Positions 16,477 to 26,287 of a DNA stretch of 64,000 bases are shown here, piece by piece; position 1 is the stretch's first letter; the number at the start of each line of letters is the position of its first letter. The position numbers and the translations under genes were made by a program. The notes beneath the pieces were generated by a model. That model saw nothing but the letters and a program-made list of their open reading frames with translations. It made no database searches and was not told the origin of the DNA. Location of the stretch: positions 124,001 through 188,000 of the forward strand of contig NZ_JONH01000001.1 of assembly GCF_000711795.1 (NCBI RefSeq). The letters are read 5' to 3'. This DNA comes from Vibrio pacinii DSM 19139 (GTDB lineage: Bacteria > Pseudomonadota > Gammaproteobacteria > Enterobacterales > Vibrionaceae).

Positions 16477-18924
16477 ATGACCGAAATTACACGTCGCGGT
16501 TTTCTCAAAGGAACTGGCATGGCTGCGGGCGCCGCAGCGATTACCTCTCTCGCTCCTTTAAGTACGGCCGCATCAAATAAGCGTGGTTCAGGCGTATTAA
16601 CGGCTAGCCGCATGGGGCCTTTACTTTGCGAGGTGAAAGAGGGAAAACTGGTTTCAACCACCAATGCCCTTGCACAAACAGTAGTAAACAGCCTGCAATC
16701 AACAGGACCAGATCAAGTCTATACCAAAGCCCGAATCAAATACCCGATGGTACGCAAAGGCTACTTAGATGATCCCAACCAACCGAAAGGCGAGCGCGGC
16801 CAAGATGACTACGTCCGCGTTTCTTGGGATGAGGCTTATAAACTGATCCATGAACAACACATGCGCATTCGTCAGCAGTATGGCGCTGAGTCTGTTTTTG
16901 CCGGTTCCTATGGTTGGCGTTCAAGTGGGGTGCTGCATAAAGCTCAAACACTACTACAACGTTATATGAGTATGGCAGGCGGTTACTCTGGTCACTTAGG
17001 CGATTATTCAACGGGTGCTGCGCAGGTAATTATGCCGCATGTAATGGGCTCGATAGAGGTGTATGAACAGCAAACTACTCACCCAGTCGTCATGGAAAAT
17101 TCCGAGGTGGTTGTTCTGTGGGGGATGAATCCTCTCAATACATTAAAAATTGCATGGAGTTCAAGTGACTGCTCTGGCCTAGAGTTTTTCCATCAACTAA
17201 AAAAATCGGGCAAAACCGTCATTGCGATCGATCCGATGCGCTCAGAAACCATCGAATTCTTTGACGGCAAAATTGAGTGGATTGCACCTAACCCAATGAC
17301 CGATGTTGCCTTGATGATGGGTATTGCTCACTCATTGATAACAACAGGCAAACACGACAAAGCATTCTTGGATAAATACACCGCAGGTTACCCAGAATTT
17401 GAAGCCTACCTACTTGGTAAAGAAGATGGTGTCGAGAAAACACCACAATGGGCCGAAAAAATTAGCGGCGTTCCAGCCAAAAAAATTGAAATGCTCGCAG
17501 ATATCTTCAGCCAAAATCGCACCATGCTAATGGCTGGTTGGGGGTTGCAGCGCCAACAATATGGTGAACAACGTCACTGGATGTTGGTCACTCTGGCCTC
17601 AATGTTAGGACAAATCGGGCTACCTGGCGGCGGGTTTGGCTTCTCTTACCATTACTCTAACGGTGGTAACCCGACCCGAGACGCAGGGGTACTCCCGGCG
17701 ATTTCAGCGACTATCGGTGGCGGCTCTTCGGCTGGTAACGATTGGGCCGTTTCTGGCGCAGTTAATAGTTTCCCAGTCGCCCGTATCGTCGAAGCGCTTG
17801 AAAACCCAGGTAAGGCTTATCTCCATAACGGCAAAGAGTTGTCATTCCCTGACATTAAAATGATTTGGTGGGCAGGTGGTGGTAACTTTACTCATCACCA
17901 AGATACTAATCGCCTGATCAAAGCATGGCAAAAACCTGAATTAGTCGTGATTTCTGAAATTTATTGGACCGCAGCGGCAAAACACGCCGATATTGTTTTG
18001 CCCATCACCACATCGTTTGAACGCAACGACATGACCATGACAGGCGACTATAGTAATCAACACTTAGTACCAATGAAGAAAGTCGTCGAACCTCAAGGTG
18101 AAGCACGCAATGATTTCGACGTCTTTGCCGATATGGCGGAATTGATCAAACCCGGTGGTCATTATGTGTTTACCGAGGGTAAGGACGAAATGGATTGGAT
18201 TAAAGAATTCTATGAAACGGCGCAAAAAGGAGCGCGAGCAGCAAGAATTCGCATGCCAAAATTCGGCCAATTCTGGGATGAAAATCAACTGATTGAAATG
18301 AAGTTCAACAAGAAGGCGGCCGAGTTTGTTCGCCATGCTGATTTTAGAAAAGATCCAGTCATGAACCCACTTGGCACGCCAAGCGGAAAAATCGAGATTT
18401 ACTCGCGAACTATCGAGAGCTATAAACTTGATGACTGCCCTGCTCACCCGACTTGGATGGAACCAACCGAATATTCTGGTAGCGCCAAAGAGGGCGAACT
18501 GCAGCTGATGACGGCTCATGCAGCCCACCGTTTGCACAGTCAATTTAACTACGCCCAACTACGTCAGCAATACGCCATTGCAGACCGTGAGCCAATTACC
18601 ATTAATACTCAAGACGCCGCCGCCCGAGGTATCAAGAACGGTGACTTAGTCCGCGCCTACAATGATCGAGGACAAGTACTGGTTGGCGCTCTGGTCACTG
18701 ACGGCATTAAACCTGGTTCGGTCTGTATTCATGAAGGCGGCTGGCCTGATCTCGATGCCAAAACGGGCTTGTGTAAAAATGGCGGTGCGAATGTCCTAAC
18801 GCTCGACATTCCTACCTCGCGACTCGCTAACGGGTGTGCAGCAAACTCGGCGTTAGTCCGGATTGAAAAATATACAGGTCCGGCACTTGAGCTGACGGCG
18901 TTTGTCCCACCGAAAAGCGCGTAA
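16477..18924 (+). CDS. torZ: TorZ/BisZ-type trimethylamine N-oxide/S-oxide reductase
   Basis: Periplasmic molybdenum (bis-MGD) reductase of the DMSO/TMAO reductase family, 815 residues (E. coli TorZ 809). The N-terminus carries a twin-arginine signal (TRRGFLKG), used to export folded cofactor enzymes. The segment GDYSTGAAQ places the expected molybdenum-ligand serine at residue 178. Other family parts are visible ([35 protein letters not shown]). AAAAGGA precedes the ATG. Pairing with a pentahaem TorY-type cytochrome favours TorZ over DmsA or periplasmic BisC. No TorD or TorR/S gene is nearby. Confidence 0.92.
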   Translation: MTEITRRGFLKGTGMAAGAAAITSLAPLSTAASNKRGSGVLTASRMGPLLCEVKEGKLVSTTNALAQTVVNSLQSTGPDQVYTKARIKYPMVRKGYLDDPNQPKGERGQDDYVRVSWDEAYKLIHEQHMRIRQQYGAESVFAGSYGWRSSGVLHKAQTLLQRYMSMAGGYSGHLGDYSTGAAQVIMPHVMGSIEVYEQQTTHPVVMENSEVVVLWGMNPLNTLKIAWSSSDCSGLEFFHQLKKSGKTVIAIDPMRSETIEFFDGKIEWIAPNPMTDVALMMGIAHSLITTGKHDKAFLDKYTAGYPEFEAYLLGKEDGVEKTPQWAEKISGVPAKKIEMLADIFSQNRTMLMAGWGLQRQQYGEQRHWMLVTLASMLGQIGLPGGGFGFSYHYSNGGNPTRDAGVLPAISATIGGGSSAGNDWAVSGAVNSFPVARIVEALENPGKAYLHNGKELSFPDIKMIWWAGGGNFTHHQDTNRLIKAWQKPELVVISEIYWTAAAKHADIVLPITTSFERNDMTMTGDYSNQHLVPMKKVVEPQGEARNDFDVFADMAELIKPGGHYVFTEGKDEMDWIKEFYETAQKGARAARIRMPKFGQFWDENQLIEMKFNKKAAEFVRHADFRKDPVMNPLGTPSGKIEIYSRTIESYKLDDCPAHPTWMEPTEYSGSAKEGELQLMTAHAAHRLHSQFNYAQLRQQYAIADREPITINTQDAAARGIKNGDLVRAYNDRGQVLVGALVTDGIKPGSVCIHEGGWPDLDAKTGLCKNGGANVLTLDIPTSRLANGCAANSALVRIEKYTGPALELTAFVPPKSA

Positions 18925-18964
18925 ACAAACACTTATAAATCCGATAAACTAGAGCACTCGCTCC

Positions 18965-18998
18965 AATGCCGTTCACTTAAAGTGAGCGGCATTGTGTT
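18965..18998 (+). terminator. Terminator after torZ
   Basis: Hairpin with AATGCCG pairing to CGGCATT, extended inward by TTCAC/GTGAG with one wobble pair, loop TTAAA, then a T-rich run. It lies 40 bp after the torZ stop. Confidence 0.7.
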
Positions 18999-19023
18999 TT
19001 CTAGTATATCGGCTTGGCTTTTT

Positions 19024-19194
19024 CTAACAGCGACCTTTTTTTGCTTGCCCTGGTGGACAGAATTTTTCGCGTTGTTGTGTCTCTTTGTCACTATTATATT
19101 TTACTTCAAGATCACGATACTCACCTTCAACGTTGGTAATCTGACATCCCGATAAAGCGGCTGTGATGACTAACGCCAATCCAATACTCTTCAT
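19024..19194 (-). CDS. Small lipoprotein, 56 residues
   Basis: A short frame starting ATG at 19194 with ACGGAG upstream. It has a signal peptide (MKSIGLALVITAALSG) ending in lipobox LSGC, with the lipidated cysteine at residue 17. A short polar mature part follows, with two cysteines near the C-terminus (KFCPPGQAKKGRC). The CPPGQAKKGRC ending is common in small predicted lipoproteins of vibrios, by recollection. Function unknown. It lies in the gap between torZ and the Tag-like gene. Confidence 0.75.
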   Translation of the reverse strand: MKSIGLALVITAALSGCQITNVEGEYRDLEVKYNSDKETQQREKFCPPGQAKKGRC

Positions 19195-19309
19195 GTTTAA
19201 CTCCGTGTTTTTTCGCAGACTTTAGCGTGATCAATCGTTACTATGTCATTGATAAGTTAACTTCTGTTTGCAACAGGTTAACTGGTTTTATTTGAGGGAG
19301 AACATCACA

Positions 19310-19999
19310 TTGACACAAGAAAAGTTTGACGACATTTACCAACGCGCAGTGGATCGAAAAGGGGGCGTCACCCAGTTAGAGTCTTTATTATCTTCACCAC
19401 TTAGCCACGAACAACTGCAGCGTATCCCTAATGACCGCTGGCTATCAGCGTTCAGTATGAAGGTGTTTCAAAGTGGAATATCATGGCAAGTGGTGAGAAA
19501 TAAGTGGCCAAATTTTGAAGAGATCTTCTTCGGTTTTAAAATAGAACCCTTGTTGATGCTTTCAGATGAACAGTGGGATAACAAAGCTGCCGATAAACGA
19601 ATTATTCGCCACCACAGTAAAGTTCAGTCTATCCGTGCTAATGCTCAAATGATGCATGAATGTTCACTCAACCATGGCTCGTTCGCTAACATGGTGGCGC
19701 AGTGGCCAAAGGATGATATTACTGGATTGTGGCTCTATCTGAAAAAACACGGCCAACGTTTAGGTGGTAATACGGGGCCATACAGTTTGCGTCAAATGGG
19801 TGTTGACACCTTTATTTTATCTGGTGATGTAGAAAGTTATCTGCGTAACACAGGGCTTATTGAAGGAGGGAGAGATACCCTGCGCTCGCTCACAGCGGCA
19901 ACTCAAGCTTTTTTACAATGGCAACAACAAAGTGGACGAAGTTTCACCCATATTAGCCAAGTGATTGCTTACAGTACAGGTGACAACCGAGTGATCTAA
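19310..19999 (+). CDS. DNA-3-methyladenine glycosylase I-like protein
   Basis: Protein of 229 residues related to the Tag family, which removes 3-methyladenine from DNA. Family features are visible: an FxxxISWxxxxxKWPxFxxxFxxF segment (residues about 54-78), RIIRHHSKVQSIRANAQM, and a GPYSLRQMGVDTF...GDV segment near the C-terminus. The N-terminal zinc-binding CxW motif of E. coli Tag is not present, so this is a divergent member and activity is uncertain. The start chosen is the TTG behind GAGGGA at 10-base spacing; another in-frame TTG lies 14 codons upstream. Confidence 0.75.
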   Translation: MTQEKFDDIYQRAVDRKGGVTQLESLLSSPLSHEQLQRIPNDRWLSAFSMKVFQSGISWQVVRNKWPNFEEIFFGFKIEPLLMLSDEQWDNKAADKRIIRHHSKVQSIRANAQMMHECSLNHGSFANMVAQWPKDDITGLWLYLKKHGQRLGGNTGPYSLRQMGVDTFILSGDVESYLRNTGLIEGGRDTLRSLTAATQAFLQWQQQSGRSFTHISQVIAYSTGDNRVI

Positions 20000-20152
20000 G
20001 TAACCGAGAGATCTAAGCGTAGAGGCATCAATGGTCATGGTGTGTCGCAGGCAATGATTACGTTATTTATTGTCAAATCGCAAATATGAGCTAGGTTTTA
20101 TATTGAATCATGTTTGCGAACACATATTGCCGACACATTAAAGGAGCCTGTA

Positions 20153-20575
20153 ATGTTTCTAACACGACTCGTGTATGCCAGCACCATTGAACAAGGGTTT
20201 GATTTATCGACCGTCGAAGAAATTATTAGCTCGGCACGCAAACATAACAGTGCACTCGATGTGACTGGGATGCTGTGTTTCGATCGGCACTATTTTCTAC
20301 AGTGTTTGGAAGGATCACGAACCAATGTCAATGCTGTCTATCAACGTATTTTGAATGATAAACGCCACTCAAGCATTATTATGCTCGACTACCGTGAGGT
20401 AAGCGCGCGTGATTTTAGCCACTGGTCGATGGGTTACATTCCCTCTTCTAGCCTCACAGCGCCACTTTACTTGCGCTATTCAGGCGCTAGTGAATTCAAC
20501 CCATACCACATGTCTGGTGAGAGTGCTTATCAATTACTGCTTGATCTCAAAAATGCCTTGCCGACGATCAGTTAG
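20153..20575 (+). CDS. Short BLUF-domain blue-light receptor
   Basis: Stand-alone FAD-binding BLUF domain of 140 residues. The ATG at 20153 has AAGGAG 7 bases upstream; the longer frame to 20114 has no such site. Key residues are in place: Y8 (RLVYAS), N32, Q50 (FLQCLEG) and the W/M segment HWSMGY near residue 105. Y8 and Q50 are the pair that shifts the flavin hydrogen-bond network on blue light. There is no fused output domain, so it must act through a partner. The gene runs towards ohrR and ends 2 bp from it. Confidence 0.92.
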   Translation: MFLTRLVYASTIEQGFDLSTVEEIISSARKHNSALDVTGMLCFDRHYFLQCLEGSRTNVNAVYQRILNDKRHSSIIMLDYREVSARDFSHWSMGYIPSSSLTAPLYLRYSGASEFNPYHMSGESAYQLLLDLKNALPTIS

Positions 20576-20577
20576 TG

Positions 20578-21036
20578 TTACTTAATGCTACTTAGCACTT
20601 TTTCACATAACCTTTTCAAGGTGATCAGTTCATCAAGCTCAAGATGAAACTTACATTTCATCTGCTCTGGAACTTGTATCGCTTGTTGTTTTAATGCCAA
20701 GCCTGATGGGGTGAGTTTAAGCACACGTACGCGTTCGTCATGTTCGCTACGCCCACGTCCCACATACCCTTTTAACTCCAGTCGTTTTAATAATGGCGTC
20801 AACGTACCTGAATCTAGATGCAAACGATGACCCACATCTTTAACACTGATGCCATCATTTTCCCACAGCACCATCATGACGAGATATTGAGAATACGTTA
20901 GATCGAGCTTATCAAGTAACGGGCGATAACTACGAATCACTGCGTTAGATGCACTGTATAACGGAAAACAGACTTGATTGTCTAACAGCAATAACTCTTC
21001 GGCCGCTAAAATACGTTGTGACTTGCAATGAGACAT
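20578..21036 (-). CDS. ohrR: OhrR, MarR-family organic-peroxide sensor
   Basis: Repressor of 152 residues with the MarR winged-helix domain (SVKDVGHRLHLDSGTLTPLLKRLELKGYV, then RSEHDERVRVLKLT). The redox-sensing cysteine is C23 in LLDNQVCFPLYSASN, the position used by OhrR proteins; a further C4 is near the N-terminus. Oxidation by organic hydroperoxides releases DNA. It is divergent from ohr, with a palindrome in the 113-bp gap. Confidence 0.93.
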   Translation of the reverse strand: MSHCKSQRILAAEELLLLDNQVCFPLYSASNAVIRSYRPLLDKLDLTYSQYLVMMVLWENDGISVKDVGHRLHLDSGTLTPLLKRLELKGYVGRGRSEHDERVRVLKLTPSGLALKQQAIQVPEQMKCKFHLELDELITLKRLCEKVLSSIK

Positions 21037-21109
21037 AGACGTTCACTCATAAAAATAAATTGCGCACAATATACTTGCATTTCAACTAAGATTCGATCTA
21101 ATATTGCAA

Positions 21110-21122
21110 ACAATTAGATTGT
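21110..21122. promoter_or_regulatory. Probable OhrR operator
   Basis: Perfect inverted repeat ACAAT-TAG-ATTGT in the gap between divergent ohrR and ohr, 28 bp before the ohr start. OhrR/MarR operators are AT-rich palindromes of this kind. A single palindrome could control both genes. Confidence 0.6.
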
Positions 21123-21149
21123 ACACAACCTAAATTTAAGGAACATAAC

Positions 21150-21572
21150 ATGAAAACACTCTACAAAACGCAAGCAACTGCACTCGCTGGCCGTAATGGG
21201 CAAGTAAAAACAGACGATGGCCTACTAGATGTGGCACTCACTTACCCGAAAGAAATGGGTGGAAGTGGCGCTGCCACTAACCCAGAGCAGCTGTTTGCTG
21301 CTGGTTATTCTGCGTGTTTTTCAAATGCCATTTTACACGTTGCCAACGAAGCCAAAGTGGCACTTAAGCATGCACCAGTTACTGCTGAAGTGGGTATTGG
21401 TCCCAATGATCAAGGTGGTTTTGCCTTAACAGTGAGCCTAGCTGCGACTTTAGAGCTTGCGCAAGAACAAGCACTTGAGTTGGTTCGTACTGCCCATCAA
21501 GTCTGTCCTTACTCTAACGCTGTTCGTGGTAATATCGATGTGCAAGTCACCGTCAACGGTGAATCAATTTAA
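21150..21572 (+). CDS. ohr: Ohr, organic hydroperoxide reductase
   Basis: Thiol peroxidase of the Ohr/OsmC family, 140 residues. It reduces fatty-acid and other organic hydroperoxides. The two active cysteines are C56 (AAGYSACFSNAI) and C119 (HQVCPYSNAVRGN). The N-terminus with GRNGQVKTDDGLLDV is typical. Divergent ohrR is the expected regulator. AAGGAAC precedes the ATG. Confidence 0.96.
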   Translation: MKTLYKTQATALAGRNGQVKTDDGLLDVALTYPKEMGGSGAATNPEQLFAAGYSACFSNAILHVANEAKVALKHAPVTAEVGIGPNDQGGFALTVSLAATLELAQEQALELVRTAHQVCPYSNAVRGNIDVQVTVNGESI

Positions 21573-21619
21573 CTCGCTGACATTACTGAAACGATATGTC
21601 AAAGCATCACTAACAACAC

Positions 21620-21645
21620 TGCCGACCATTAGGTCGGCATTGTTT
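21620..21645 (+). terminator. Terminator after ohr
   Basis: Stem TGCCGACC / GGTCGGCA with loop ATTA, followed by TTGTTTT. It lies about 48 bp after the ohr stop. Confidence 0.65.
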
Positions 21646-21695
21646 TATCTGCATACATTGTTCTAACAACATATGCATAGTTAACAACACAGTAC

Positions 21696-23981
21696 TTACG
21701 CAGAGTAAGCTTTTCTGAGCTTTTTCGCCGCCAACACCATATTGGTTAACGATGCTTCTGTCTCGGCCCAGTTACGCGTTTTCAATCCGCAATCTGGATT
21801 GACCCACAATCGCTGTGACGGGATCTTTTCTGCCGCTTTATTGATTAAACCTTCAATCCACTTTTGAGTCGGAATATTCGGCGAATGGATATCATACACA
21901 CCCGGACCGATTTCGTTCGGATAATTAAACGCTTCAAAAGCTTTCAATAGTTCCATATTTGAACGTGACGTTTCGATGGTAATCACATCCGCATCGAGCG
22001 CCGCAACCGAATCAATGATCTCGTTAAACTCTGAATAACACATATGAGTATGAATTTGAGTTTCAGGCTTCGCGCTCGCCGCAGAAATCTTAAACGCATC
22101 GACAGCCCACTCTAAATATGCTTTATGCTGTGCTTTTTTAAGTGGTAAGCCCTCACGGATAGCGGGTTCATCAATCTGAATAATATTGATTCCGGCATCT
22201 TGAAGATCGGACACTTCATCGCGTAGCGCCAGAGCTAGCTGGGTGGCAATTTCTTTTCGGCTGATATCTTCACGCGGGAAAGTCCAACAAAGAATCGTGA
22301 CTGGCCCTGTCAACATTCCTTTCATCTGCTTTGAGGTCAATGATTGCGCGTAGGTAGACCACTCGACTGTCATTGGCTGCTCACGTTCGATATCAGCGAC
22401 AACGATAGCGGGTTTGACGCAACGTGAACCATAACTTTGTACCCAGCCAAACTGAGTTGTCTGGAAGCCAGCGAGATTTTCTGCAAAATACTCGACCATA
22501 TCGTTACGTTCAGCTTCACCATGAACGAGTACGTCAAGACCTAAGGCTTCTTGGCGTTTTACCGCATCCGAAATATGTCCTTTAAGCGCTTGCTGATACT
22601 CCGCCGAAGAGAGCTTTCCGCTACGATAAGCACTGCGTTGAACACGAATCTCACTGGTTTGTGGAAACGAGCCAATGGTCGTGGTTGGGAATAATGGCAA
22701 ATCTAACACTTCACGTTGATGGGCAGCACGCTCTGGATAAGGTGCGCTACGCTCGGTAAATGCCTGAGTGACACGATTAAGCCGCGCTTGAACCTGAGGT
22801 TTGTTAACGTGGGTTGCGCTTTTGCGCGCTTGAATCGGCGTACTATATGTATCGCAAGCCAAAATAGCCGCGTGATCACCATCTAACGCTTTACCCAGTA
22901 ACGCCACTTCCGTCAATTTTTGCTTAGCAAAAGCAAACCAGCTGTGCACTTCATCACTCAAATTCGCTTCAAGTTCCAAATCAACAGGGCTATGCAGTAG
23001 CGAGCACGAACTGGCTATCCATAACCTGTCAGCCAACTTATCTTTGACTGGTTTTAATAAGGCCAGTTGCGCATTTAAATCGGCACGCCAAACATTTCGC
23101 CCATTGATCACACCAGCGGACAGAACCCAGTGCTCAGGCAATTTTTCGACCACAGTATCCAATTGCCGAGGCGCGGCAGACACATCAATGTGTAGGCCGT
23201 CTACATCCAGCTCGACTATCTTGTCTAAGGTATCAGTTACCGAGTCAAAGTAGGTTGTCAGCAGTACCTTGACGTCACAACGAATCATTTGATAGGCGAG
23301 TTTAAATGCCTCTTGCCAAGGCTGCTCCAATTCAAGCGCTAAGATAGGCTCATCAATTTGTACCCACTCGACGCCTTGTTTAGCGAGTTTGGCCAGAATG
23401 GCTTGGTAAGCCGTCAACAAACGTGGCAATAGACTCAATCGGTCAAAACCTGGTTCAACTTCTTTACCAAGGTAGAGATAACTGAGCGGCCCAAGGAGTA
23501 CGGGCTTAACATTATGTCCCGCTTGTACCGCTTCATTCACTTCTTCAAACAACTGTGGCCAGCTGACTTCAAAGCTATCATCGCGGCTAAACTCAGGCAC
23601 AATGTAGTGATAGTTAGTATTAAACCATTTAGTCATGTCTGAGGCGGCACTGCCACTGCATCCACACTGAGCTTGAGACTGGCCCCTGCCTACTTTAAAC
23701 AGCGTATCGATATCTGGGAAACCGTCTCGATGACGTTTAGGTACATGGCCAAGCAGTAATGTTGTGGTCAAAACGTGATCGTACCAAGCAAAGTCCCCTG
23801 CTGTGACAAAATCGAGACCGGCTTGAGCCTGCTCTTGCCAGTGGTTGTCACGCAACGTTGCTCCGACCGTTTTAAGCTCGGCCTGATCAATTTCGCCACG
23901 CCAATATTTCTCTAATGCAAATTTAAGTTGACGCTTTTCGCCAATACGTGGATAGCCAAGAATGTGAGTCGTTGTTGTCAT
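21696..23981 (-). CDS. metE: MetE, cobalamin-independent methionine synthase
   Basis: 5-Methyltetrahydropteroyltriglutamate-homocysteine methyltransferase, the last step of methionine synthesis without B12. The start [14 protein letters not shown], behind AAAGGG, gives 761 residues (E. coli 753); an open frame runs 17 codons further upstream without support. The C-terminal barrel shows the zinc ligands in THMCYSEF and PDCGLKTR, and the substrate region [13 protein letters not shown]. It is divergent from metR, which activates metE in enteric bacteria; MetJ-like boxes lie upstream. Confidence 0.97.
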   Translation of the reverse strand: MTTTTHILGYPRIGEKRQLKFALEKYWRGEIDQAELKTVGATLRDNHWQEQAQAGLDFVTAGDFAWYDHVLTTTLLLGHVPKRHRDGFPDIDTLFKVGRGQSQAQCGCSGSAASDMTKWFNTNYHYIVPEFSRDDSFEVSWPQLFEEVNEAVQAGHNVKPVLLGPLSYLYLGKEVEPGFDRLSLLPRLLTAYQAILAKLAKQGVEWVQIDEPILALELEQPWQEAFKLAYQMIRCDVKVLLTTYFDSVTDTLDKIVELDVDGLHIDVSAAPRQLDTVVEKLPEHWVLSAGVINGRNVWRADLNAQLALLKPVKDKLADRLWIASSCSLLHSPVDLELEANLSDEVHSWFAFAKQKLTEVALLGKALDGDHAAILACDTYSTPIQARKSATHVNKPQVQARLNRVTQAFTERSAPYPERAAHQREVLDLPLFPTTTIGSFPQTSEIRVQRSAYRSGKLSSAEYQQALKGHISDAVKRQEALGLDVLVHGEAERNDMVEYFAENLAGFQTTQFGWVQSYGSRCVKPAIVVADIEREQPMTVEWSTYAQSLTSKQMKGMLTGPVTILCWTFPREDISRKEIATQLALALRDEVSDLQDAGINIIQIDEPAIREGLPLKKAQHKAYLEWAVDAFKISAASAKPETQIHTHMCYSEFNEIIDSVAALDADVITIETSRSNMELLKAFEAFNYPNEIGPGVYDIHSPNIPTQKWIEGLINKAAEKIPSQRLWVNPDCGLKTRNWAETEASLTNMVLAAKKLRKAYSA

Positions 23982-24043
23982 GTTATTTGCCCTTTCGCTG
24001 AGATTCGTCAATGTGCCAGAGTACGACATCAATCATTTAATAA

Positions 24044-24059
24044 AGATGTCTGGATGGCT
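24044..24059. promoter_or_regulatory. MetJ-like boxes in the metE promoter
   Basis: Two adjacent 8-mers, AGATGTCT (7 of 8 to the met box AGACGTCT) and GGATGGCT (5 of 8). They lie 63-78 bp upstream of the metE start on the opposite strand. MetJ binds tandem 8-bp boxes, so the pair is a plausible repressor site for metE. Confidence 0.5.
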
Positions 24060-24159
24060 AAACTATCTCGTTGTTCACCGGATAGAACAAGTTCCAAATA
24101 TTCAACATGTTTATTAGTATATTTCATGTTGCAGGGCTTCAGGTTCGAATGGCCAACTT

Positions 24160-24183
24160 AGACGTCTAGATGTTTACACATCC
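24160..24183. promoter_or_regulatory. Tandem MetJ boxes upstream of metR
   Basis: Three adjacent 8-mers: AGACGTCT (perfect met box), AGATGTTT (6 of 8) and ACACATCC (5 of 8). They end 58 bp before the metR ATG. This is the normal form of a MetJ operator and suggests methionine repression of metR. Confidence 0.7.
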
Positions 24184-24229
24184 AATAAATCGGAGTAAGT
24201 TAATACTATTCAAGCAGAAATCGTCTATA

Positions 24230-24242
24230 TGAAGGGAATTCA
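24230..24242. promoter_or_regulatory. MetR-type palindrome overlapping the metR start
   Basis: TGAA-GGGAA-TTCA matches the MetR recognition pattern TGAAN5TTCA exactly. It overlaps the ribosome-binding region and first base of the metR start codon. That position would fit autorepression, but the motif is short and could be chance. Confidence 0.4.
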
Positions 24243-25162
24243 TGATTGAGCTCAAGCACCTTAAAACCTTAGCAACACTGCGCGATACCGGTTCGCTAAC
24301 CGCCACCGCCACCACATTGCATCTTACTCAGTCGGCTCTCAGCCACCAGCTTAAAGATCTTGAAGCTCGCATAGGCGGTCAGCTATTTCTGCGTAAAACT
24401 CGCCCCGTTAAGTTCACCGCAGAAGGTGAGATATTCCTGAAGCTAGCCGAAGACGTTCTGCCTCGGATTGCCAAAGCAGAAAATGAAGTTGCTAGCTTAA
24501 AAGAAGATGTTAATGGCCGACTGCATATGGCAATCGAATGTCACTCTTGTTTTCAGTGGTTAATGCCCGCCTTAAAGGAGTACCAACAGGCTTGGCCTAG
24601 CGTGACACTCGACTTCTCATCTGGCTTTGGGTTTGAACCTTTACCCGCACTCGTTTGTGGTGAACTCGACTTAGTCATCACCTCAGATATTCAACCGCGT
24701 TCTGAAGTGCATTACGAACCCCTGTTTGATTTTGAGATGCGTCTAGTCACCTCGGTTAGTCATCCTCTTGCTAAGAAAAAGTCGATTCAACCTAGTGATC
24801 TGAGCGATCAAACCATGCTCTCATATCCAGTACAGAAAAACCGTCTTGATGTGGTTAAACACTTTTTGCAACCTGCCTCCGTCGACCCTAAACAGTGGAA
24901 ACAAGCGGATAATACCTTGATGCTGATTCAAATGGTTTCTGCTGGGCTTGGGGTTGCGGCGTTACCGAATTGGGCAATCAGTGAGTTCTCACGCCAAGGT
25001 TTGATTACCAGTATTCCGCTTGGCAATGGTTTATGGCGCAGACTATTTGCGGCCACTCGACATTCAGATAAGGATAAGCGCTATCTACAAGCATTCTTCA
25101 ATACGGCACGTATTCAGTCGCAAGGTCATTTAGATGGAATTAAAACCGTCAAACTAGGATAG
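24242..25162 (+). CDS. metR: MetR, LysR-family regulator of methionine genes
   Basis: LysR-type regulator of 306 residues. The N-terminal winged helix is MIELKHLKTLATLRDTGSL followed by LTQSALSHQLKDLEARIG; the remainder is the periplasmic-binding-like effector domain (homocysteine in known MetR). It is divergent from metE across 260 bp, the standard metE/metR layout. GAAGGG lies upstream of the ATG. Confidence 0.95.
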   Translation: MIELKHLKTLATLRDTGSLTATATTLHLTQSALSHQLKDLEARIGGQLFLRKTRPVKFTAEGEIFLKLAEDVLPRIAKAENEVASLKEDVNGRLHMAIECHSCFQWLMPALKEYQQAWPSVTLDFSSGFGFEPLPALVCGELDLVITSDIQPRSEVHYEPLFDFEMRLVTSVSHPLAKKKSIQPSDLSDQTMLSYPVQKNRLDVVKHFLQPASVDPKQWKQADNTLMLIQMVSAGLGVAALPNWAISEFSRQGLITSIPLGNGLWRRLFAATRHSDKDKRYLQAFFNTARIQSQGHLDGIKTVKLG

Positions 25163-25166
25163 AAAA

Positions 25167-25185
25167 AGGAGGCTGTGCGCCTCCT
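25167..25185 (+). terminator. Possible terminator after metR
   Basis: Stem AGGAGGC / GCCTCCT with loop TGTGC begins 4 bp after the metR stop. There is no long T run after it, so it may be a weak terminator or 3' stabiliser. Confidence 0.4.
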
Positions 25186-25194
25186 CATTTGGGT

Positions 25195-25395
25195 TTACCG
25201 TTGATACGACTTAAACTGATTGGTTAATGGGTCGTAGCTGTAACCGAGCAGATCAAGTTTGCCAACAACTTGCTCTACATCCATTTCATAGGTGCTGATC
25301 AACTCTTCAAAACTATCACACTCTAAACGCAGCTTCTCATTGACGATACCTAACAGAATACTGCTATCAAAGTTACCCGCATTACTCAGATCCAT
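25195..25395 (-). CDS. DUF4250 protein
   Basis: Small protein of 66 residues matching the DUF4250 pattern: an ILLGIVNEKLRLECDSFEELISTYEMD segment and a LLGYSYDPLTNQF ending. The start MDLSNAG has AAAGGAGGCAAGG upstream, a very strong ribosome-binding site; the open frame continues 7 codons upstream through that site. Function unknown; no nearby partner is evident. Confidence 0.8.
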   Translation of the reverse strand: MDLSNAGNFDSSILLGIVNEKLRLECDSFEELISTYEMDVEQVVGKLDLLGYSYDPLTNQFKSYQR

Positions 25396-25480
25396 CCTTG
25401 CCTCCTTTTTACGCACTCACTTAGTTAAGCTTAGTAATGGTTGGCAATGTTCGCAGTGAGCAAACTCTAAATTTCTACGC

Positions 25481-26161
25481 TTACAATAAAAACAGCGCCT
25501 GATTGGAAGAAACCGCCAACAACAGGAGCGCTAGCGCACAACCAAGCTGAAGTTTATTCACAGGTTTTGTTGTCAAGAGGTGCCAGCACCATATTACGAT
25601 TGAGGTAATTAACATTGCTAGGCCAACCAATAAAGGTTCGGTCACTTGAGTTAAGGTTTGTGGATCCATTGTGTAAGCTTGAAGCAAGATGGTTAAGCTC
25701 ATCAGCATCGCCGCCACGATACCTGTGACTGGTAAAATTCGATGAAAGGCTTGCAAACGGGTTCGCGCAATCGTCAGCAATAAATGTGCAAGCACAGCGC
25801 CAAGTAAGAAAATAGCAACCAAGGTATTCAAACTTGCCGCAAGCGATGGTTGATTGCCGATCTCAATTGCGACATAAGCCAATGCAAGGCCGTTAGCTAA
25901 ATACATAACCCACATCGGGCCTTGTACGCGAGTCTTTTTGGTTTGTACTTGAGAATAAAAATAAGCGATTGCAAATACGATCATCATCGCTTCAATACGT
26001 AATGATGACACGGCTAGCCACAAAAGAGCGATGGTAGGCAGCATCTTGTGAATGCGCCCTCTTTGACCAGGGCAGAGATCGCCCTTTACCAAGATCAAAG
26101 TTAGAATGAGCTGTGCGCCCAATAACATCGGGGACAGGACGGCGAGTAATTGCTGAATCAT
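25481..26161 (-). CDS. Integral membrane protein of unknown function
   Basis: Protein of 226 residues with about seven hydrophobic helices (residues about 8-26, 40-70, 83-100, 112-132, 143-162, 173-193, 205-223). There are no charged catalytic motifs. I do not recognise the family. It stands alone between a DUF4250 gene and an EAL-domain gene. A conserved Vibrio membrane protein or small permease is possible, but no function is claimed. Confidence 0.7.
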   Translation of the reverse strand: MIQQLLAVLSPMLLGAQLILTLILVKGDLCPGQRGRIHKMLPTIALLWLAVSSLRIEAMMIVFAIAYFYSQVQTKKTRVQGPMWVMYLANGLALAYVAIEIGNQPSLAASLNTLVAIFLLGAVLAHLLLTIARTRLQAFHRILPVTGIVAAMLMSLTILLQAYTMDPQTLTQVTEPLLVGLAMLITSIVIWCWHLLTTKPVNKLQLGCALALLLLAVSSNQALFLL

Positions 26162-26287
26162 AACACTATCGAATTAATGGGATATTAGGACGCGGATCAT
26201 AGCAGATTCAGACGCGTTAGCCATCTGTGAAATATATTCACCATTGATAGTGCCTCCCCTCAAATCGATGTGTTCTGTGTAGCCGAT

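Noticed and set aside
18064..18558. 164-codon minus-strand frame inside torZ
   Set aside because: It is a shadow of the well-supported torZ reading frame; no domain or ribosome site supports it.
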